Source: Pseudomonas silvicola
GTDB taxonomy: Bacteria; Pseudomonadota; Gammaproteobacteria; Pseudomonadales; Pseudomonadaceae
Direction of reading: 5' to 3'
DNA: 64,000 bases
Assembly (NCBI RefSeq): GCF_026651855.1
Contig: NZ_CP093280.1
Span: forward strand, 908,001-972,000
This document shows positions 10,126 through 22,388 of the stretch, piece by piece. Under the pieces are notes generated by a model. It saw only the letters and a list, made by a program, of their open reading frames with translations. It searched no databases and was not told the origin of the DNA. Position 1 is the stretch's first letter, and each line of letters starts with the position of its first letter. Both the position numbers and the translations under genes were made by a program.

Positions 10126-12181
<2,056 letters not shown>

Positions 12182-12190
12182 TCCTTAGCC

Positions 12191-12281
12191 CCCCTCGCAG
12201 CGGACCTGGCCGCGTCGGCAGCGCAGGCGATGTACCTGATACCCCGCCGCGTTCCGGCCGCGGCCAGCTCCGCTGCAGGGG
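12191..12281. repeat. REP-type inverted repeat between qor and tsaC
   Basis: CCCCTCGCAGCGGACCTGGC pairs imperfectly with GCCAGCTCCGCTGCAGGGG across about 50 bp. It sits between convergent genes, as REP units usually do, and is a different subtype from the elements at 3644 and 19779. Confidence 0.65.
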
Positions 12282-12299
12282 TGAAACCCCCGCTGTCAT

Positions 12300-12854
12300 T
12301 CAGGGACGAATGACCTCCCCCGTCACCAGGTCACGGATCACGCTGGGGTTCTTGCGCCCACCCAGCGCACCATTGAGCACGACGTCCACCTGCCCGCGGA
12401 AATACTGCTCGATACGCAGGCGCGACATGGCGGGCGGGCGTCCGGTGGGGTTGGCCGAAGTAGAAACGATCGGGCCTACCAACGCACACAGCTCACGCAC
12501 CAGCGGGTGGTCGCTGACCCGCAGCGCCACGCTGGCGTGCTTGCCGGTGATCCATTCCGGCAACAGATCCTGGTGCGGCACCAACCAGGTATTGGGCCCC
12601 GGCCAGGTGCTGGCCATGCGATCCATCCAGGCCTCGGGAAAGTCCTCGAACAGGAAATCGAACTGGCGGATGTTGTCAGCCACCAGAATCAAGCCCTTAT
12701 CCACAGGCCGGGACTTGATCGCCAGCAGCCGGTAAACCGCTTCCTCGTCCCACGGGTCGCACCCCAGCCCCCAGACCGCTTCGGTTGGATAGGCAATCAC
12801 CGCGCCCGCCCTGACATCGCGCGCGACTTGTTGCACACGCCAACTGCTCACCAT
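12300..12854 (-). CDS. tsaC: Threonylcarbamoyl-AMP synthase
   Basis: A 184-residue YrdC-domain protein that makes L-threonylcarbamoyl-AMP from threonine, bicarbonate and ATP for the t6A37 modification of ANN-decoding tRNAs. [14 protein letters not shown] at residues 21-34 and a SKRP-like [10 protein letters not shown] at about residues 46-55 are family marks. [12 protein letters not shown] is near residue 140. It is the short TsaC form, lacking the Sua5 C-terminal domain. dprA lies just upstream in the same direction. Confidence 0.95.
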   Translation of the reverse strand: MVSSWRVQQVARDVRAGAVIAYPTEAVWGLGCDPWDEEAVYRLLAIKSRPVDKGLILVADNIRQFDFLFEDFPEAWMDRMASTWPGPNTWLVPHQDLLPEWITGKHASVALRVSDHPLVRELCALVGPIVSTSANPTGRPPAMSRLRIEQYFRGQVDVVLNGALGGRKNPSVIRDLVTGEVIRP

Positions 12855-12890
12855 TGCTGTTACTCCGCTTAAAGGCTGTGAGCAGTGTAC

Positions 12891-13985
12891 TTAGCTAACT
12901 CGCGCAAACCAACGCCCGGCCTCGTTGACCACACGCCCCTCCAGTTCCAGTTCGGTCAGCGCCTCCAGAACCCGGGGCAACGCCCAATTGCTGCTGCGCA
13001 CCAGCGCTTCGCTGCTCTGGGGCGCGGCATGCAGGAGTTTCAACAACGGGTGGTCGATGGCCGGGGCTGGCATTGAAACGCGCTGCCAGCCGCGCAACGG
13101 TTCGAGGATGTGCTCCACCGTCTCCACCAATTGCGCGCCATCGCGGATCAACTGGTGGCAGCCCTTCGCACCGGGGTGGTGGATGGAGCCGGGAATGGCA
13201 TAAACCTCGCGCCCCTGCTCGTTGGCCAGGCGGGCGGTAATCAACGACCCGCTGGCGACGCTGGCCTCCACCACCAACACCCCCAGCGACAAACCGCTGA
13301 TGATGCGGTTGCGACGTGGGAAGTTGGCGGGCACCGGCGCGGCGTCCAGCGGGAACTCCGAAACCACGGCACTCCCCGAGTCAGCCATTTGTGCGGCGAG
13401 GGCTTTGTGCTTCTGTGGATAAAGTTTCTGGATGCCTGTGCCGAGTACCCCTATCGTGAGCCCGCCAACGTCCAGGGCAGCCTGATGAGCCACCCCATCT
13501 ACCCCGGCGGCCAGCCCGCTGGTGATGACAAAACCCGCGGCTGCCAGGCTGCGGGAAAACGCTGCGGCGGTGTCCAGGCCAGGCCGCGAAGCACGGCGAC
13601 TGCCAACGATGGCCAGCTGTGGTTTTTCCAGGATGCTGGGGTCGCCGGCGATGAACAGCAGCGGTGGTGCATCGCTGATCTGCGCCAGCAGCGCGGGGTA
13701 GGCGGGATCGCCCCACATCAGCAAATGCTGGCCGGGATGCTCTAGCCAGGCCATTGCAGCCTGTGCGCCGGTTTTCAGATCGGCACTGTCACGGGCTGCG
13801 CAGGCAGCCGCCGACAGCCCGAGCCGGCGCCAGGCACTGACAGGCGCGCGCAGGGATTGGGCCGCGCTGCCGAAGGCAGCGATCAGTTCGTGGAAACGTT
13901 TCGGGCCGGTGTCGGGTAGCCGATGGAGGCGCAGGCGCGCCTCCAGTTCGCCCGTGTCGGGTGTGTTGCAGGCAAAGAGCGGCAT
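12891..13985 (-). CDS. dprA: DprA, DNA-processing protein that loads RecA
   Basis: A 364-residue protein with an N-terminal SAM-like region, a central Rossmann-type DprA domain (AIVGSRRASRPG near residue 125; SGLAAGVDGVAHQAAL near residue 158), and a C-terminal winged-helix domain (about residues 300-364). It binds incoming single-stranded DNA and loads RecA during natural transformation. It is next to tsaC, a conserved neighbour. The ATG at 13985 gives the expected length. Confidence 0.95.
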   Translation of the reverse strand: MPLFACNTPDTGELEARLRLHRLPDTGPKRFHELIAAFGSAAQSLRAPVSAWRRLGLSAAACAARDSADLKTGAQAAMAWLEHPGQHLLMWGDPAYPALLAQISDAPPLLFIAGDPSILEKPQLAIVGSRRASRPGLDTAAAFSRSLAAAGFVITSGLAAGVDGVAHQAALDVGGLTIGVLGTGIQKLYPQKHKALAAQMADSGSAVVSEFPLDAAPVPANFPRRNRIISGLSLGVLVVEASVASGSLITARLANEQGREVYAIPGSIHHPGAKGCHQLIRDGAQLVETVEHILEPLRGWQRVSMPAPAIDHPLLKLLHAAPQSSEALVRSSNWALPRVLEALTELELEGRVVNEAGRWFARVS

Positions 13986-14074
13986 CTGATCATCCTTGAT
14001 TCAGGCCCCTGGTCATCACTGGGAAAAAGCTGTGGATAACTCTGTTGGTAACTGTTTGACAACTTCCCCGTGTT

Positions 14075-15100
14075 TCAAGGATTTTTCACCTTGTCCATGA
14101 CCGCCAGGGAGCGGTTGGCGTTGAGCACTAAACCATAGCTCAGCTTTGTGTAGGTGCGGAACACCATCAACAATCCTGCCCGTTCGTCGGGGATCTTTAC
14201 CTGCTCGCCGGTTATCCGATCGCGGACGGTTTCCCCGGTCTTGTAGATCTCGAGAACGTTGCCCTCCTTGAGCCCGTCGCGGCTGCCACGGTCCAGGGTG
14301 ACCACGTCGTACTTGCCGATCTGTGTAACACCCCGTGGCACATCAATGATGGTGCCGCTGACCGGGTTGCTCGGCGCGCTGGGGAAAAAGGTGGAATTGA
14401 CCGGCCGTTCTTCACTGACGAACAGGCGGTCGCCCAGACGCACCTCCTCGCTGGAACGCTGCAGGTTGAGGGTAGCGATGTCACCCTCGGTAGCCACCAC
14501 TTCACCGCCGCCCATGTTGTCGGCGTTTACCCCCAGTACTTCCTTGGTAACCGGGTCGGTATAGACCTTGCCTTGGCGGAAGATGCCATAGGCGGCGTGC
14601 GCCGGGTCGAACGTGCCGCGGGCATAGATGCGGTCGCCCATGCCACTGACTACCCGCTCGCCCTGGCCGGCGACAATATACGGGGCGCTCTGGAACGCCT
14701 GGGTGGTGTCCAGGATGCGGTTGCTCAGCAGGAAGCTGTTGATCGATTGCAGCGGAATGCTGGGAATGGCCTCGGCCACCGGTGTACTGCGAATACGCGG
14801 TGACAATTTGATGGTGCCACGGGATCCGCCGCGCTCCAGCATCAGCTGCGGCTGGCCATTGACGTAACTCAGTACCAGGGAGTCGCCGGGGTAGATCAGG
14901 TCCGGGTTGGCGATCCGCGGGTTGGCGTGCCAGATCTGTGGCCATTGCCAGGGTTGACGCAGAAACTTGGCGGAAATGTCCCAAAGTGTGTCGCCCTGAA
15001 CCACAGTGTAGCGCTGTGGATAACCATCCTTGAGCTGCACATCGGCATTGGCCAGGCCGGCGCACGCCATGAGCAGCAGGGCGAGTAGTGATTTCCTCAT
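14075..15100 (-). CDS. LysM-domain exported peptidoglycan-binding protein
   Basis: A 341-residue protein with a signal peptide (MRKSLLALLLMACAGLANA). A LysM domain follows at about residues 27-75 (YTVVQGDTLWDISAKFL ... YPGDSL). A long C-terminal region of unknown fold completes it. The ATG at 15100 gives the signal peptide; in-frame codons further upstream have none. It is divergent from def, as in other pseudomonads. It probably binds peptidoglycan in the periplasm; no catalytic domain is visible. Confidence 0.9.
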   Translation of the reverse strand: MRKSLLALLLMACAGLANADVQLKDGYPQRYTVVQGDTLWDISAKFLRQPWQWPQIWHANPRIANPDLIYPGDSLVLSYVNGQPQLMLERGGSRGTIKLSPRIRSTPVAEAIPSIPLQSINSFLLSNRILDTTQAFQSAPYIVAGQGERVVSGMGDRIYARGTFDPAHAAYGIFRQGKVYTDPVTKEVLGVNADNMGGGEVVATEGDIATLNLQRSSEEVRLGDRLFVSEERPVNSTFFPSAPSNPVSGTIIDVPRGVTQIGKYDVVTLDRGSRDGLKEGNVLEIYKTGETVRDRITGEQVKIPDERAGLLMVFRTYTKLSYGLVLNANRSLAVMDKVKNP

Positions 15101-15248
15101 GCCGTGAATCCCTTTATTATGTGCGTTCACGTGAAACGCAGCCGAAATGGCCTTTCTCCCTGGGAGAACGTTTGACAGGCAGCCCGCCCCCGACACCTTG
15201 CAGCGGCTGCTACCTTTGACTTTACCTCACAGTGCAGCAAATACGCAT

Positions 15249-15755
15249 ATGGCTATTTTAAACATCCTCGAATTTCCAGACTCGCGTCTGCGCACCATCG
15301 CCAAGCCTGTGGCCGTGGTGGATGACGAAGTTCGCCAGTTGATCGATGACATGTTTGAAACCATGTACGAGGCGCCTGGCATCGGCCTGGCCGCCACGCA
15401 GGTCAACGTGCACAAGCGCATCGTGGTCATGGACCTGAGCGAAGATCGCAGCGAGCCACGGGTGTTCATCAACCCCGAGTTCGAATCGCTGACCGACGAA
15501 ATGGGCCAGTACCAGGAAGGCTGCCTGTCGGTACCCGGTTTCTACGAGAACGTCGACCGCCCACAGCGCGTCAAGGTCAAGGCCCTGGACCGTGACGGCA
15601 AGCCTTACGAGTTGATCGCCGAAGGTCTGCTGGCCGTGTGCATCCAGCACGAATGCGACCACCTCAATGGCAAGCTCTTCGTTGACTACCTGTCCAACCT
15701 CAAACGCGACCGGATCAAGAAGAAGCTGGAAAAAGCCCACCGCCAGCAAGCTTGA
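15249..15755 (+). CDS. def: Peptide deformylase
   Basis: A 168-residue metalloenzyme that removes the formyl group from nascent proteins. All three family motifs are present: GIGLAATQV (about residues 45-53), EGCLS (about 89-93) and QHECDHLNG (about 132-140), which supply the Cys and two His metal ligands and the catalytic Glu. The start at 15249 ([15 protein letters not shown]) fits the family. fmt follows, but a terminator-like hairpin at 15768-15792 separates them. Confidence 0.98.
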   Translation: MAILNILEFPDSRLRTIAKPVAVVDDEVRQLIDDMFETMYEAPGIGLAATQVNVHKRIVVMDLSEDRSEPRVFINPEFESLTDEMGQYQEGCLSVPGFYENVDRPQRVKVKALDRDGKPYELIAEGLLAVCIQHECDHLNGKLFVDYLSNLKRDRIKKKLEKAHRQQA

Positions 15756-15767
15756 CCCACCCTCCCA

Positions 15768-15792
15768 AAGGCTTGCCACGGCAAGCCTTTTT
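15768..15792 (+). terminator. Hairpin between def and fmt
   Basis: AAGGCTTGCC-ACG-GCAAGCCTT followed by a T-rich run. It would end or attenuate def transcripts before fmt, 20 bp upstream of the fmt start. Confidence 0.8.
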
Positions 15793-15811
15793 CTTTTCCA
15801 GCGAGTAAACC

Positions 15812-16750
15812 ATGAGCATGCGCATTGTCTTCGCGGGCACGCCCGAATTCGCCGCCGAACACCTCAAGGCCCTGCTGGCCAGCCCCTATGAAGTGGTGGC
15901 CGTCTACACCCAGCCAGACCGCCCGGCCGGTCGTGGCCAGAAGCTGATGCCCAGCCCGGTCAAGCAGCTGGCGCTGGAGCATGGCATTACCGTGCTGCAA
16001 CCACCCACCTTGCGCAACGAAGACGCCCAGGCCGAACTGGCCGCGCTCAAGCCTGACCTGATGGTGGTGGTGGCCTACGGCCTGATCCTGCCCCAGGCAG
16101 TGCTGGATATCCCGCGCCTGGGTTGCATCAACAGCCATGCCTCGCTGCTGCCGCGCTGGCGCGGTGCGGCGCCGATCCAGCGCGCCGTGCAAGCCGGTGA
16201 TGCCGAGAGCGGCGTCACGGTCATGCGCATGGAGGCCGGCCTGGACACCGGGCCGATGCTGCTCAAGGTCAGCACCCCGATCAGCACCCGCGATACTGGC
16301 GGCAGCCTGCATGACCGCCTGGCCGAGATGGGCCCACCCGCGGTCGTCGAGGCCATTGCCGGCCTGGCCGCCGGCACGCTGCAGGGCGAGGTACAGGATG
16401 ACACCCTGGCCAACTACGCCCACAAGCTCAACAAGGATGAGGCCCGCATCGACTGGGCCCGCCCGGCCGACGAGCTGGAGCGCCTGGTGCGTGCTTTCTA
16501 CCCCTGGCCCATCTGCCATAGCACCTTGAACGGCGAAGCCGTGAAGGTGCTGGCGGCCCAGGTGGCCGACGGGCAGGGCGCGCCCGGCACCATCCTGGCC
16601 GCCAGCAAGGAGGGCCTGGTCGTGGCGTGCGGCGAACACGCCCTGTGCCTGACCCGCCTGCAACTGCCGGGCGGCAAGCCGCTGAACTTCAGCGACCTGT
16701 TCAATAGCCGCCGCGAGAAATTCGCCGTCGGCACGGTGCTGGGCCAATGA
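15812..16750 (+). CDS. fmt: Methionyl-tRNA formyltransferase
   Basis: A 312-residue enzyme that formylates initiator Met-tRNA using 10-formyl-THF. The formyltransferase domain contains [15 protein letters not shown] (about residues 111-125) and the C-terminal OB-like domain follows. Either ATG at 15812 or the one two codons later could start it. The stop overlaps rsmB by 4 bp (ATGA), so the two are probably coupled. Confidence 0.97.
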   Translation: MSMRIVFAGTPEFAAEHLKALLASPYEVVAVYTQPDRPAGRGQKLMPSPVKQLALEHGITVLQPPTLRNEDAQAELAALKPDLMVVVAYGLILPQAVLDIPRLGCINSHASLLPRWRGAAPIQRAVQAGDAESGVTVMRMEAGLDTGPMLLKVSTPISTRDTGGSLHDRLAEMGPPAVVEAIAGLAAGTLQGEVQDDTLANYAHKLNKDEARIDWARPADELERLVRAFYPWPICHSTLNGEAVKVLAAQVADGQGAPGTILAASKEGLVVACGEHALCLTRLQLPGGKPLNFSDLFNSRREKFAVGTVLGQ

Positions 16751-18060
16751 ACCCGCGTCTCGCCGCTGCCCGTGCCCTGGCTGCTGTACTGACCGGCAAG
16801 GCCTCGCTCAACAGTTCGCTGCCCCTGCAACTGGACAAGGTAGAAGCCCGCGACCGCGGCTTCACGCAGGACCTGGCGTTTGGCACTGCCCGCTGGCAGC
16901 CGCGCCTCTCGGCACTGGCGGAAAAACTGCTGCAGAAACCATTCAAGGCCGCTGACGCCGATGTCGAGGCGCTGCTGTTGGTCGGTCTTTACCAGTTGCT
17001 CTACACCCGTGTACCCGCCCACGCGGCCATTGGCGAAACCGTGGGCTGTGCCGACAAGCTGAAAAAACCCTGGGCAAAGGGCTTGCTCAACGCCGTGTTG
17101 CGCCGCGCCCAACGCGACAGCGCCGAGCTGCTGGCCGAGATGGAGCGCGACCCCGTGGTGCGCACCGCCCACCCGCGCTGGCTGCAGAAGTCGTTGAAAG
17201 CCTTCTGGCCAGAGCAATGGGAGGCCATCTGCGCAGCGAACAATGCCCGCCCGCCGATGATCCTGCGGGTCAATCGTCGTCACCACAGCCGTGATGCCTA
17301 CCTGCAATTGCTGGCCCAGGCCGGCGTACCTGCCAGTGCCTGCACCTTCAGCCAGGACGGTATCGTGCTGGAACAGGCCTGCGATGTGCGCGACCTACCC
17401 GGTTTTACCGATGGCTGGATCAGTGTGCAGGACGAAGCCGCGCAACTGGCCGCCGACCTGCTCGACCTGGCCCCCGGCCAACGCGTGCTCGATGCCTGTT
17501 GCGCCCCAGGCGGCAAGACCTGCCACCTGCTGGAAGCCGAGCCTGCGCTCAAGGGCGTGGTGGCCATCGACCTTGAGGCCAAACGCCTGGTACGGGTTCG
17601 CGAAAATCTCGACCGCCTCAAGCTCGACGCCCAGCTCATCGCCTGTGACGCTCGCAACACCGGCGAATGGTGGGACGGCCAAGGCTTCCAGCGCATCCTG
17701 CTGGACGCACCATGCTCGGCCACCGGCGTGATCCGGCGCCACCCCGACATCAAGCTGACTCGACAGCCCGATGACATTCAGGCCCTGGCCAGCCTCCAGG
17801 GCGAGCTGCTGGACGCACTGTGGCCCACCTTGGAAGTGGGGGGCGTGCTGCTCTATGCCACCTGCTCGACCCTGCCCACCGAAAACACCGAGGTGATCGA
17901 GGCTTTCCTGGCCCGCACCCCCGGCGCTCGCGAGCTGGACCTGGCCACCGCGGCCGGGATCAAGCAGCCCCACGGCCGCCAGCTGCTGGCGCAGGAAGGC
18001 GGCCACGATGGCTTCTACTATGCCAAGCTGATCAAGATCGCGGCGCACCGCCCGAGCTGA
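16747..18060 (+). CDS. rsmB: 16S rRNA (cytosine-967-C5)-methyltransferase
   Basis: A 437-residue protein with an N-terminal NusB-like RNA-binding domain (about residues 1-130) and a C-terminal SAM methyltransferase domain. The SAM loop [10 protein letters not shown] is near residue 248. The catalytic motifs DAPCSATG (about 320) and [12 protein letters not shown] (about 372) carry the two cysteines typical of m5C enzymes. Length is normal. trkA follows after 12 bp. Confidence 0.97.
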   Translation: MNPRLAAARALAAVLTGKASLNSSLPLQLDKVEARDRGFTQDLAFGTARWQPRLSALAEKLLQKPFKAADADVEALLLVGLYQLLYTRVPAHAAIGETVGCADKLKKPWAKGLLNAVLRRAQRDSAELLAEMERDPVVRTAHPRWLQKSLKAFWPEQWEAICAANNARPPMILRVNRRHHSRDAYLQLLAQAGVPASACTFSQDGIVLEQACDVRDLPGFTDGWISVQDEAAQLAADLLDLAPGQRVLDACCAPGGKTCHLLEAEPALKGVVAIDLEAKRLVRVRENLDRLKLDAQLIACDARNTGEWWDGQGFQRILLDAPCSATGVIRRHPDIKLTRQPDDIQALASLQGELLDALWPTLEVGGVLLYATCSTLPTENTEVIEAFLARTPGARELDLATAAGIKQPHGRQLLAQEGGHDGFYYAKLIKIAAHRPS

Positions 18061-18072
18061 CAGGAGTAACGG

Positions 18073-19446
18073 ATGAAGATCATCATCCTGGGGGCCGGCC
18101 AGGTCGGCGGCACCCTGGCCGAACATCTGGCCGGCGAGGCCAACGACATCACCGTGGTAGACACCGATGGCGAGCGCCTGCGCAGCCTGGGTGACCGCCT
18201 GGATATCCGCACCGTGCAGGGCCACGCCTCGTTCCCCACGGTGCTGCTCAAGGCCGGTGCCGAAGACGCCGACATGCTGGTGGCAGTGACCAACAGCGAC
18301 GAGACCAACATGGTCGCCTGCCAGGTGGCGCATACCCTGTACCACACGCCCACCAAGATCGCGCGGGTGCGCTCGGCCGCCTACCTGACCCGCGACGCGC
18401 TGTTCGCCAATGAAGCCATTCCGGTGGATGTGCTGATCAGCCCCGAGCAGGTGGTGACCCATTACATCAAGCGCCTGATCGAAATACCCGGCGCCTTGCA
18501 AGTGATCGATTTCGCCGGCGGCAAAGCGCAATTGGTGGCAGTGAAAGCCTTCTACGGCGGACCTCTGGTGGGCCAGCAACTGCGCCAGATCCGCGAGCAC
18601 ATGCCTAACGTCGAGACCCGCGTGGCGGCTATCTTCCGTCGCGACCGCGCCATTCTCCCGCGCGGTGACACCGTGGTGGAGGCCGATGACGAGGTGTTCT
18701 TCATCGCCGCCAAGCAGGACATTCGCGCGGTAATGGGCGAACTGCGGGGGGTGGACGAACGCAACAAGCGTGTGGTGATCGCCGGGGGAGGGCAGATTGG
18801 CGAGCGCCTCGCCGAAGCCATCGAGAGCCGCTATCAGGTGAAGATCATCGAGATGAGCCCGGCGCGCTGCCGGCACCTGTCCGACACCCTCAACAGCACG
18901 GTGATCCTGCAAGGTAGCGCCTCGGACCGCGACCTGATGGTGGAAGAGAATATCGCCCAGGCAGACATCTTCCTGGCCCTGACCAACGATGACGAGGCCA
19001 ACATCATGTCGTCGCTGCTGGCCAAGCGCCTGGGCGCACGCAAGGTGATGACCATCATCAACAACCCGGCCTACGTGGACCTGGTTCAGGGCGGTGAGAT
19101 CGATATCGCCATCAGCCCACAGTTGGCCACCATCGGCACGCTGCTGGCCCACGTGCGTCGGGGTGACATCGTCAGTGTGCACTCCCTGCGCCGGGGCGCC
19201 GCCGAAGCGATCGAAGCCGTGGCCCATGGCGACGCGCGCTCCAGCAAGGTAGTGGGCAGGGCTGTGGAAAACATTGCCTTGCCCTCCGGTACTACCATTG
19301 GCGCCATCATCCGCGACGAGGAAGTGATCATCGCCCGGGGTACGACCGTCATCGAGGCGGGGGACCACGTGATCCTGTTCGTTGTGGATAAAAAGTACAT
19401 TCGTGACGTGGAGAAACTGTTCCACGTAGGCCTGACGTTTTTCTAG
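18073..19446 (+). CDS. trkA: Trk system potassium-uptake regulatory protein TrkA
   Basis: A 457-residue cytosolic NAD-binding protein with two RCK_N-RCK_C repeats. The first Rossmann loop is [15 protein letters not shown] (residues 4-18) and the second is [15 protein letters not shown] (about 236-250). It gates TrkH/TrkG channels in response to NAD(H). It is the last large gene of the def-fmt-rsmB-trkA block. Confidence 0.97.
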   Translation: MKIIILGAGQVGGTLAEHLAGEANDITVVDTDGERLRSLGDRLDIRTVQGHASFPTVLLKAGAEDADMLVAVTNSDETNMVACQVAHTLYHTPTKIARVRSAAYLTRDALFANEAIPVDVLISPEQVVTHYIKRLIEIPGALQVIDFAGGKAQLVAVKAFYGGPLVGQQLRQIREHMPNVETRVAAIFRRDRAILPRGDTVVEADDEVFFIAAKQDIRAVMGELRGVDERNKRVVIAGGGQIGERLAEAIESRYQVKIIEMSPARCRHLSDTLNSTVILQGSASDRDLMVEENIAQADIFLALTNDDEANIMSSLLAKRLGARKVMTIINNPAYVDLVQGGEIDIAISPQLATIGTLLAHVRRGDIVSVHSLRRGAAEAIEAVAHGDARSSKVVGRAVENIALPSGTTIGAIIRDEEVIIARGTTVIEAGDHVILFVVDKKYIRDVEKLFHVGLTFF

Positions 19447-19458
19447 AAGGAATGCCGC

Positions 19459-19770
19459 GTGCTCGATTCATTGGAAAAGATGCTGGCCAAGGGTGTGGAT
19501 AACGCACTGCTGCGCTTTGGGCTGGGCAAGGGTTACCTGGATCTGGGCGAGCCTGCCAAGGCGGCGCAGCACCTGGCCCGTTGCGTGGAACAAGACCCCA
19601 AGTACTCGGCGGCGTGGAAGCTGTTGGGAAAAGCGTTGCAGGGGCAGGGTGATGCGGCGGGCGCCAGGGCGGCGTGGCAGCAGGGGATAACGGCGGCGCA
19701 GGCCCATGGCGACAAACAGGCCGAGAAGGAAATGACCGTGTTCCTGAAAAAGCTGGATCGCACCGCTTGA
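19459..19770 (+). CDS. Small tetratricopeptide-repeat protein
   Basis: A 103-residue protein with two to three TPR-like helical pairs (LRFGLGKGYLDLGEPAKAAQ; YSAAWKLLGKALQGQGDAAG). It starts with GTG, preceded by AGAAGGAATG at good spacing, 12 bp after trkA, so it is probably in the same transcript. TPR proteins are protein-protein adaptors; no specific role can be assigned. Confidence 0.78.
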   Translation: MLDSLEKMLAKGVDNALLRFGLGKGYLDLGEPAKAAQHLARCVEQDPKYSAAWKLLGKALQGQGDAAGARAAWQQGITAAQAHGDKQAEKEMTVFLKKLDRTA

Positions 19771-19778
19771 CACCTGCC

Positions 19779-19872
19779 CCTGTGGGACCGGGCGAAGCTC
19801 GGGAAAGGACCATCGCGGTCTGTTTGTTAAACCGCGGTGCTTTCTTCCCGAGCTTCGTCCGGTCCCACAGGG
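19779..19872. repeat. REP-type palindrome, also a likely bidirectional transcription barrier
   Basis: CCTGTGGGACCGGGCGAAGC... pairs with ...GCTTCGTCCGGTCCCACAGG over 27-bp arms. It lies between the TPR gene and the convergent lpxL gene. It has the same core as the element at 3644-3726. Confidence 0.75.
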
Positions 19873-19881
19873 GAGGGCCCC

Positions 19882-20769
19882 TTAGTACCAGCGATCCTCA
19901 CCGGCAGGACGCTTCTTGAAGCGCTTCATGCTCCACATGTATTGGCTGGGGTAGGCCCGTACATATTTGGCGATGACTTCGCTCATCGCCGCCACCGAGG
20001 TCTCGGTATCGGTGCTGTACATGGCCTCGGGCGCCGCTTCCAGAATCACCTTGAACCCCGAACCGTCCGGCAGCCGCAGGGCATGCAGGAACACGCCCAC
20101 CGCCTTGCCACCGGCCAGCATGTTGGGCACGAACTTGCTGGTCAGTGCCTGGGTACCGAGGAACGGCACGAACAGGCCCGCCGACTCGGCCGGCTCCGGG
20201 TCGGCCGGGATACCTACCTGGCCGCCCTTGCGCACTTCCTTGATGACACTGAGGATGCCTTCCTTGGTGGACGCCGCCACGCGGTTGCCCAGTTGCACGC
20301 GCTGCTTCTGCAACAGTTCATCCACTGCCTTGAGCTTGGGCGGGCGGTAGAAAATGATCGGTTTGCACTGCATGCAGTAGAAGTGGTTCAGCACTTCCCA
20401 GTTGCCCAGGTGGCTGGTGATGCCCACCACGCCCTTGCCCGATGCCAGCGCCTGTTCCAGCACTTCCAGGCCCTGCACTTCGCGCACCAGTTTGAGTGAT
20501 TTCTCGGCGGGCCAGATCCACGCGCAGGCGCTTTCGGTCAGGCTCTTGCCGATGTCCATCATGCTCTGGCCTACCAGGCGCTCGTGCGCCGCGGCATCCA
20601 GTTCCGGAAAACATTTGGCCAGGTTGATGCGTACCACCTCGCGCGAGCGGTTCGGCAGCTTCCAGGTCAACCAGCCGATGGCCGCGCCCACCGCTTCAAC
20701 CGCACGCCATGGCAGTAAGGCAAACAACCGCAGGGCGCCGACCATCAAGGCGCCTTTGAACTTATCCAC
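19882..20769 (-). CDS. lpxL: Lipid A biosynthesis acyltransferase (LpxL/HtrB family)
   Basis: A 295-residue inner-membrane acyltransferase that adds a secondary acyl chain to lipid A. The catalytic HX4E motif is seen in SHLGNWEV. A membrane-anchoring N-terminus (ALRLFALLPWRAVEAVGAAIGWL) is present. The start is placed at GTG 20769 (reads M-D-K-F-K-G), preceded by AGAGGAGTGGTCT; longer in-frame starts upstream lack a ribosome site and family similarity. Which acyl chain it transfers cannot be read from sequence. Confidence 0.92.
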   Translation of the reverse strand: MDKFKGALMVGALRLFALLPWRAVEAVGAAIGWLTWKLPNRSREVVRINLAKCFPELDAAAHERLVGQSMMDIGKSLTESACAWIWPAEKSLKLVREVQGLEVLEQALASGKGVVGITSHLGNWEVLNHFYCMQCKPIIFYRPPKLKAVDELLQKQRVQLGNRVAASTKEGILSVIKEVRKGGQVGIPADPEPAESAGLFVPFLGTQALTSKFVPNMLAGGKAVGVFLHALRLPDGSGFKVILEAAPEAMYSTDTETSVAAMSEVIAKYVRAYPSQYMWSMKRFKKRPAGEDRWY

Positions 20770-20806
20770 AGACCACTCCTCTTTCAGCAAGCCGCCATTG
20801 TAACCG

Positions 20807-21358
20807 TCAGCGGGCCAGAGCGGCGTAGCGATCACAATCCCGGGTATGGTCCATGACCATGCCCGAGGCCTGCATGAAGGCGTAGCAAATGGTGGGGCCA
20901 ACGAACGTGAAGCCGGCCTTCTTCAGCGCCTTGCTCATGGCTTCGGCCTCTGGCGTCTGGGTGGGGATGTGGCTGCGGTCGGGAAAATGGTTGATTTTCG
21001 GCGTACCGCCGACGAACGACCACAGGAAGGCGGCCGGGTCTTCAAGCTTGAGCCAGGCCTGGGCGTTCTGCCGCGCGGCCTTGATCTTCAGGCGGTTGCG
21101 GATAATGCCCGGGTCCAGCATGCGCTCCTCCACTTCCTCGTCGGTCATGCGCGCCAACCGCTCTGGGTCAAAGCCGAACATCACCTTGCGGTAGTGCTCA
21201 CGCTTCTTCAGCACGGTGATCCACGACAACCCGGCCTGGCAGCCTTCCAGCAACAGCAATTCGAAAAGACGAGCGGGGTCACGTAGCTCAACCCCCCATT
21301 CCTCGTCGTGATAAGCCTGGTAGATCGGCTCGTCCGTGCACCAAAAGCAGCGTGGCAT
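20807..21358 (-). CDS. tag: DNA-3-methyladenine glycosylase I
   Basis: A 183-residue base-excision enzyme removing 3-methyladenine. Zinc ligands are in place: Cys4 and His17 (MPRCFWC ... YHDEEWG) and the C-terminal His-x3-Cys in DHTRDCDRY. Length is normal. It lies upstream of lpxL in the same direction and is divergent from glyQ. Confidence 0.96.
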   Translation of the reverse strand: MPRCFWCTDEPIYQAYHDEEWGVELRDPARLFELLLLEGCQAGLSWITVLKKREHYRKVMFGFDPERLARMTDEEVEERMLDPGIIRNRLKIKAARQNAQAWLKLEDPAAFLWSFVGGTPKINHFPDRSHIPTQTPEAEAMSKALKKAGFTFVGPTICYAFMQASGMVMDHTRDCDRYAALAR

Positions 21359-21440
21359 AAGGCTCCAAGGGTAGAGGTCAGGGCGAATCGGGGTATACTC
21401 CCGCTCTTTATATTCGCAGCCCTAGAAACAGGTGAATTTC

Positions 21441-22388
21441 GTGAGCCAGCCTACGCCAGCCGTGCGTACCTTCCAAGACTTGATCCTCGCGCTCCAGCAA
21501 TACTGGGCCGAGCAAGGTTGTGTGGTGCTTCAGCCCTACGATATGGAAGTAGGCGCCGGCACTTTCCATACCGCCACGTTCCTGCGCGCCGTCGGCCCGG
21601 AAACCTGGAACGCCGCCTACGTGCAGCCAAGCCGCCGCCCTGGTGACGGCCGCTACGGCGAGAACCCCAACCGCCTGCAGCACTACTACCAGTTCCAGGT
21701 GGTGCTCAAGCCGAACCCGGAGAACTTCCAGGAGCTTTACCTGGGCTCGCTCAAGCGCATCGGCCTGGACCCGCTGGTCCACGATATCCGCTTTGTCGAG
21801 GACAACTGGGAATCGCCTACCCTGGGCGCTTGGGGCCTGGGTTGGGAAATCTGGCTCAACGGCATGGAAGTCACCCAATTCACCTACTTCCAGCAAGTGG
21901 GCGGCATCGAGTGCTACCCGGTCACTGGTGAAATCACCTATGGCCTGGAGCGCCTGGCCATGTACCTGCAGGGCGTGGACTCGGTCTACGATCTGGTCTG
22001 GACCGACGGCCCGTTCGGCAAGGTCACCTATGGCGATGTGTTCCACCAGAACGAAGTGGAGCAATCGACCTACAACTTCGAGCACGCCAACGTCGAGAAG
22101 CTGTTCGAACTGTTCGATTTCTACGAAAGCGAAGCCAACCGCCTGATCGAGCTGGAGCTGCCGCTGCCGACCTATGAAATGGTCCTCAAGGCATCGCACA
22201 CCTTCAACCTGCTCGACGCGCGCCGCGCCATCTCGGTGACCGCCCGCCAGCAATACATTCTGCGCGTGCGTACCCTGGCCCGTGCCGTGGCCCAGAGCTA
22301 CCTGCAAGCTCGCGCCAAGCTGGGCTTCCCCATGGCGTCCCCTGATCTGCGTGATGAAGTGTTGGCTAAGCTGGAGGCTGCACAATGA
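21441..22388 (+). CDS. glyQ: Glycyl-tRNA synthetase alpha subunit
   Basis: A 315-residue class II synthetase subunit containing the aminoacylation core. It reads [19 protein letters not shown] from a GTG at 21441, preceded by ACAGGTGA. A second GTG nine bases upstream is possible but badly spaced. Signature stretches [14 protein letters not shown] and [19 protein letters not shown] are present. It overlaps glyS by 4 bp and works with it as an alpha2-beta2 tetramer. Confidence 0.97.
   Translation: MSQPTPAVRTFQDLILALQQYWAEQGCVVLQPYDMEVGAGTFHTATFLRAVGPETWNAAYVQPSRRPGDGRYGENPNRLQHYYQFQVVLKPNPENFQELYLGSLKRIGLDPLVHDIRFVEDNWESPTLGAWGLGWEIWLNGMEVTQFTYFQQVGGIECYPVTGEITYGLERLAMYLQGVDSVYDLVWTDGPFGKVTYGDVFHQNEVEQSTYNFEHANVEKLFELFDFYESEANRLIELELPLPTYEMVLKASHTFNLLDARRAISVTARQQYILRVRTLARAVAQSYLQARAKLGFPMASPDLRDEVLAKLEAAQ

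Noticed and set aside
17395-19425. 676-codon minus-strand frame over rsmB and trkA
   Set aside because: Shadow of two well-conserved genes; no ribosome site or recognisable domain.
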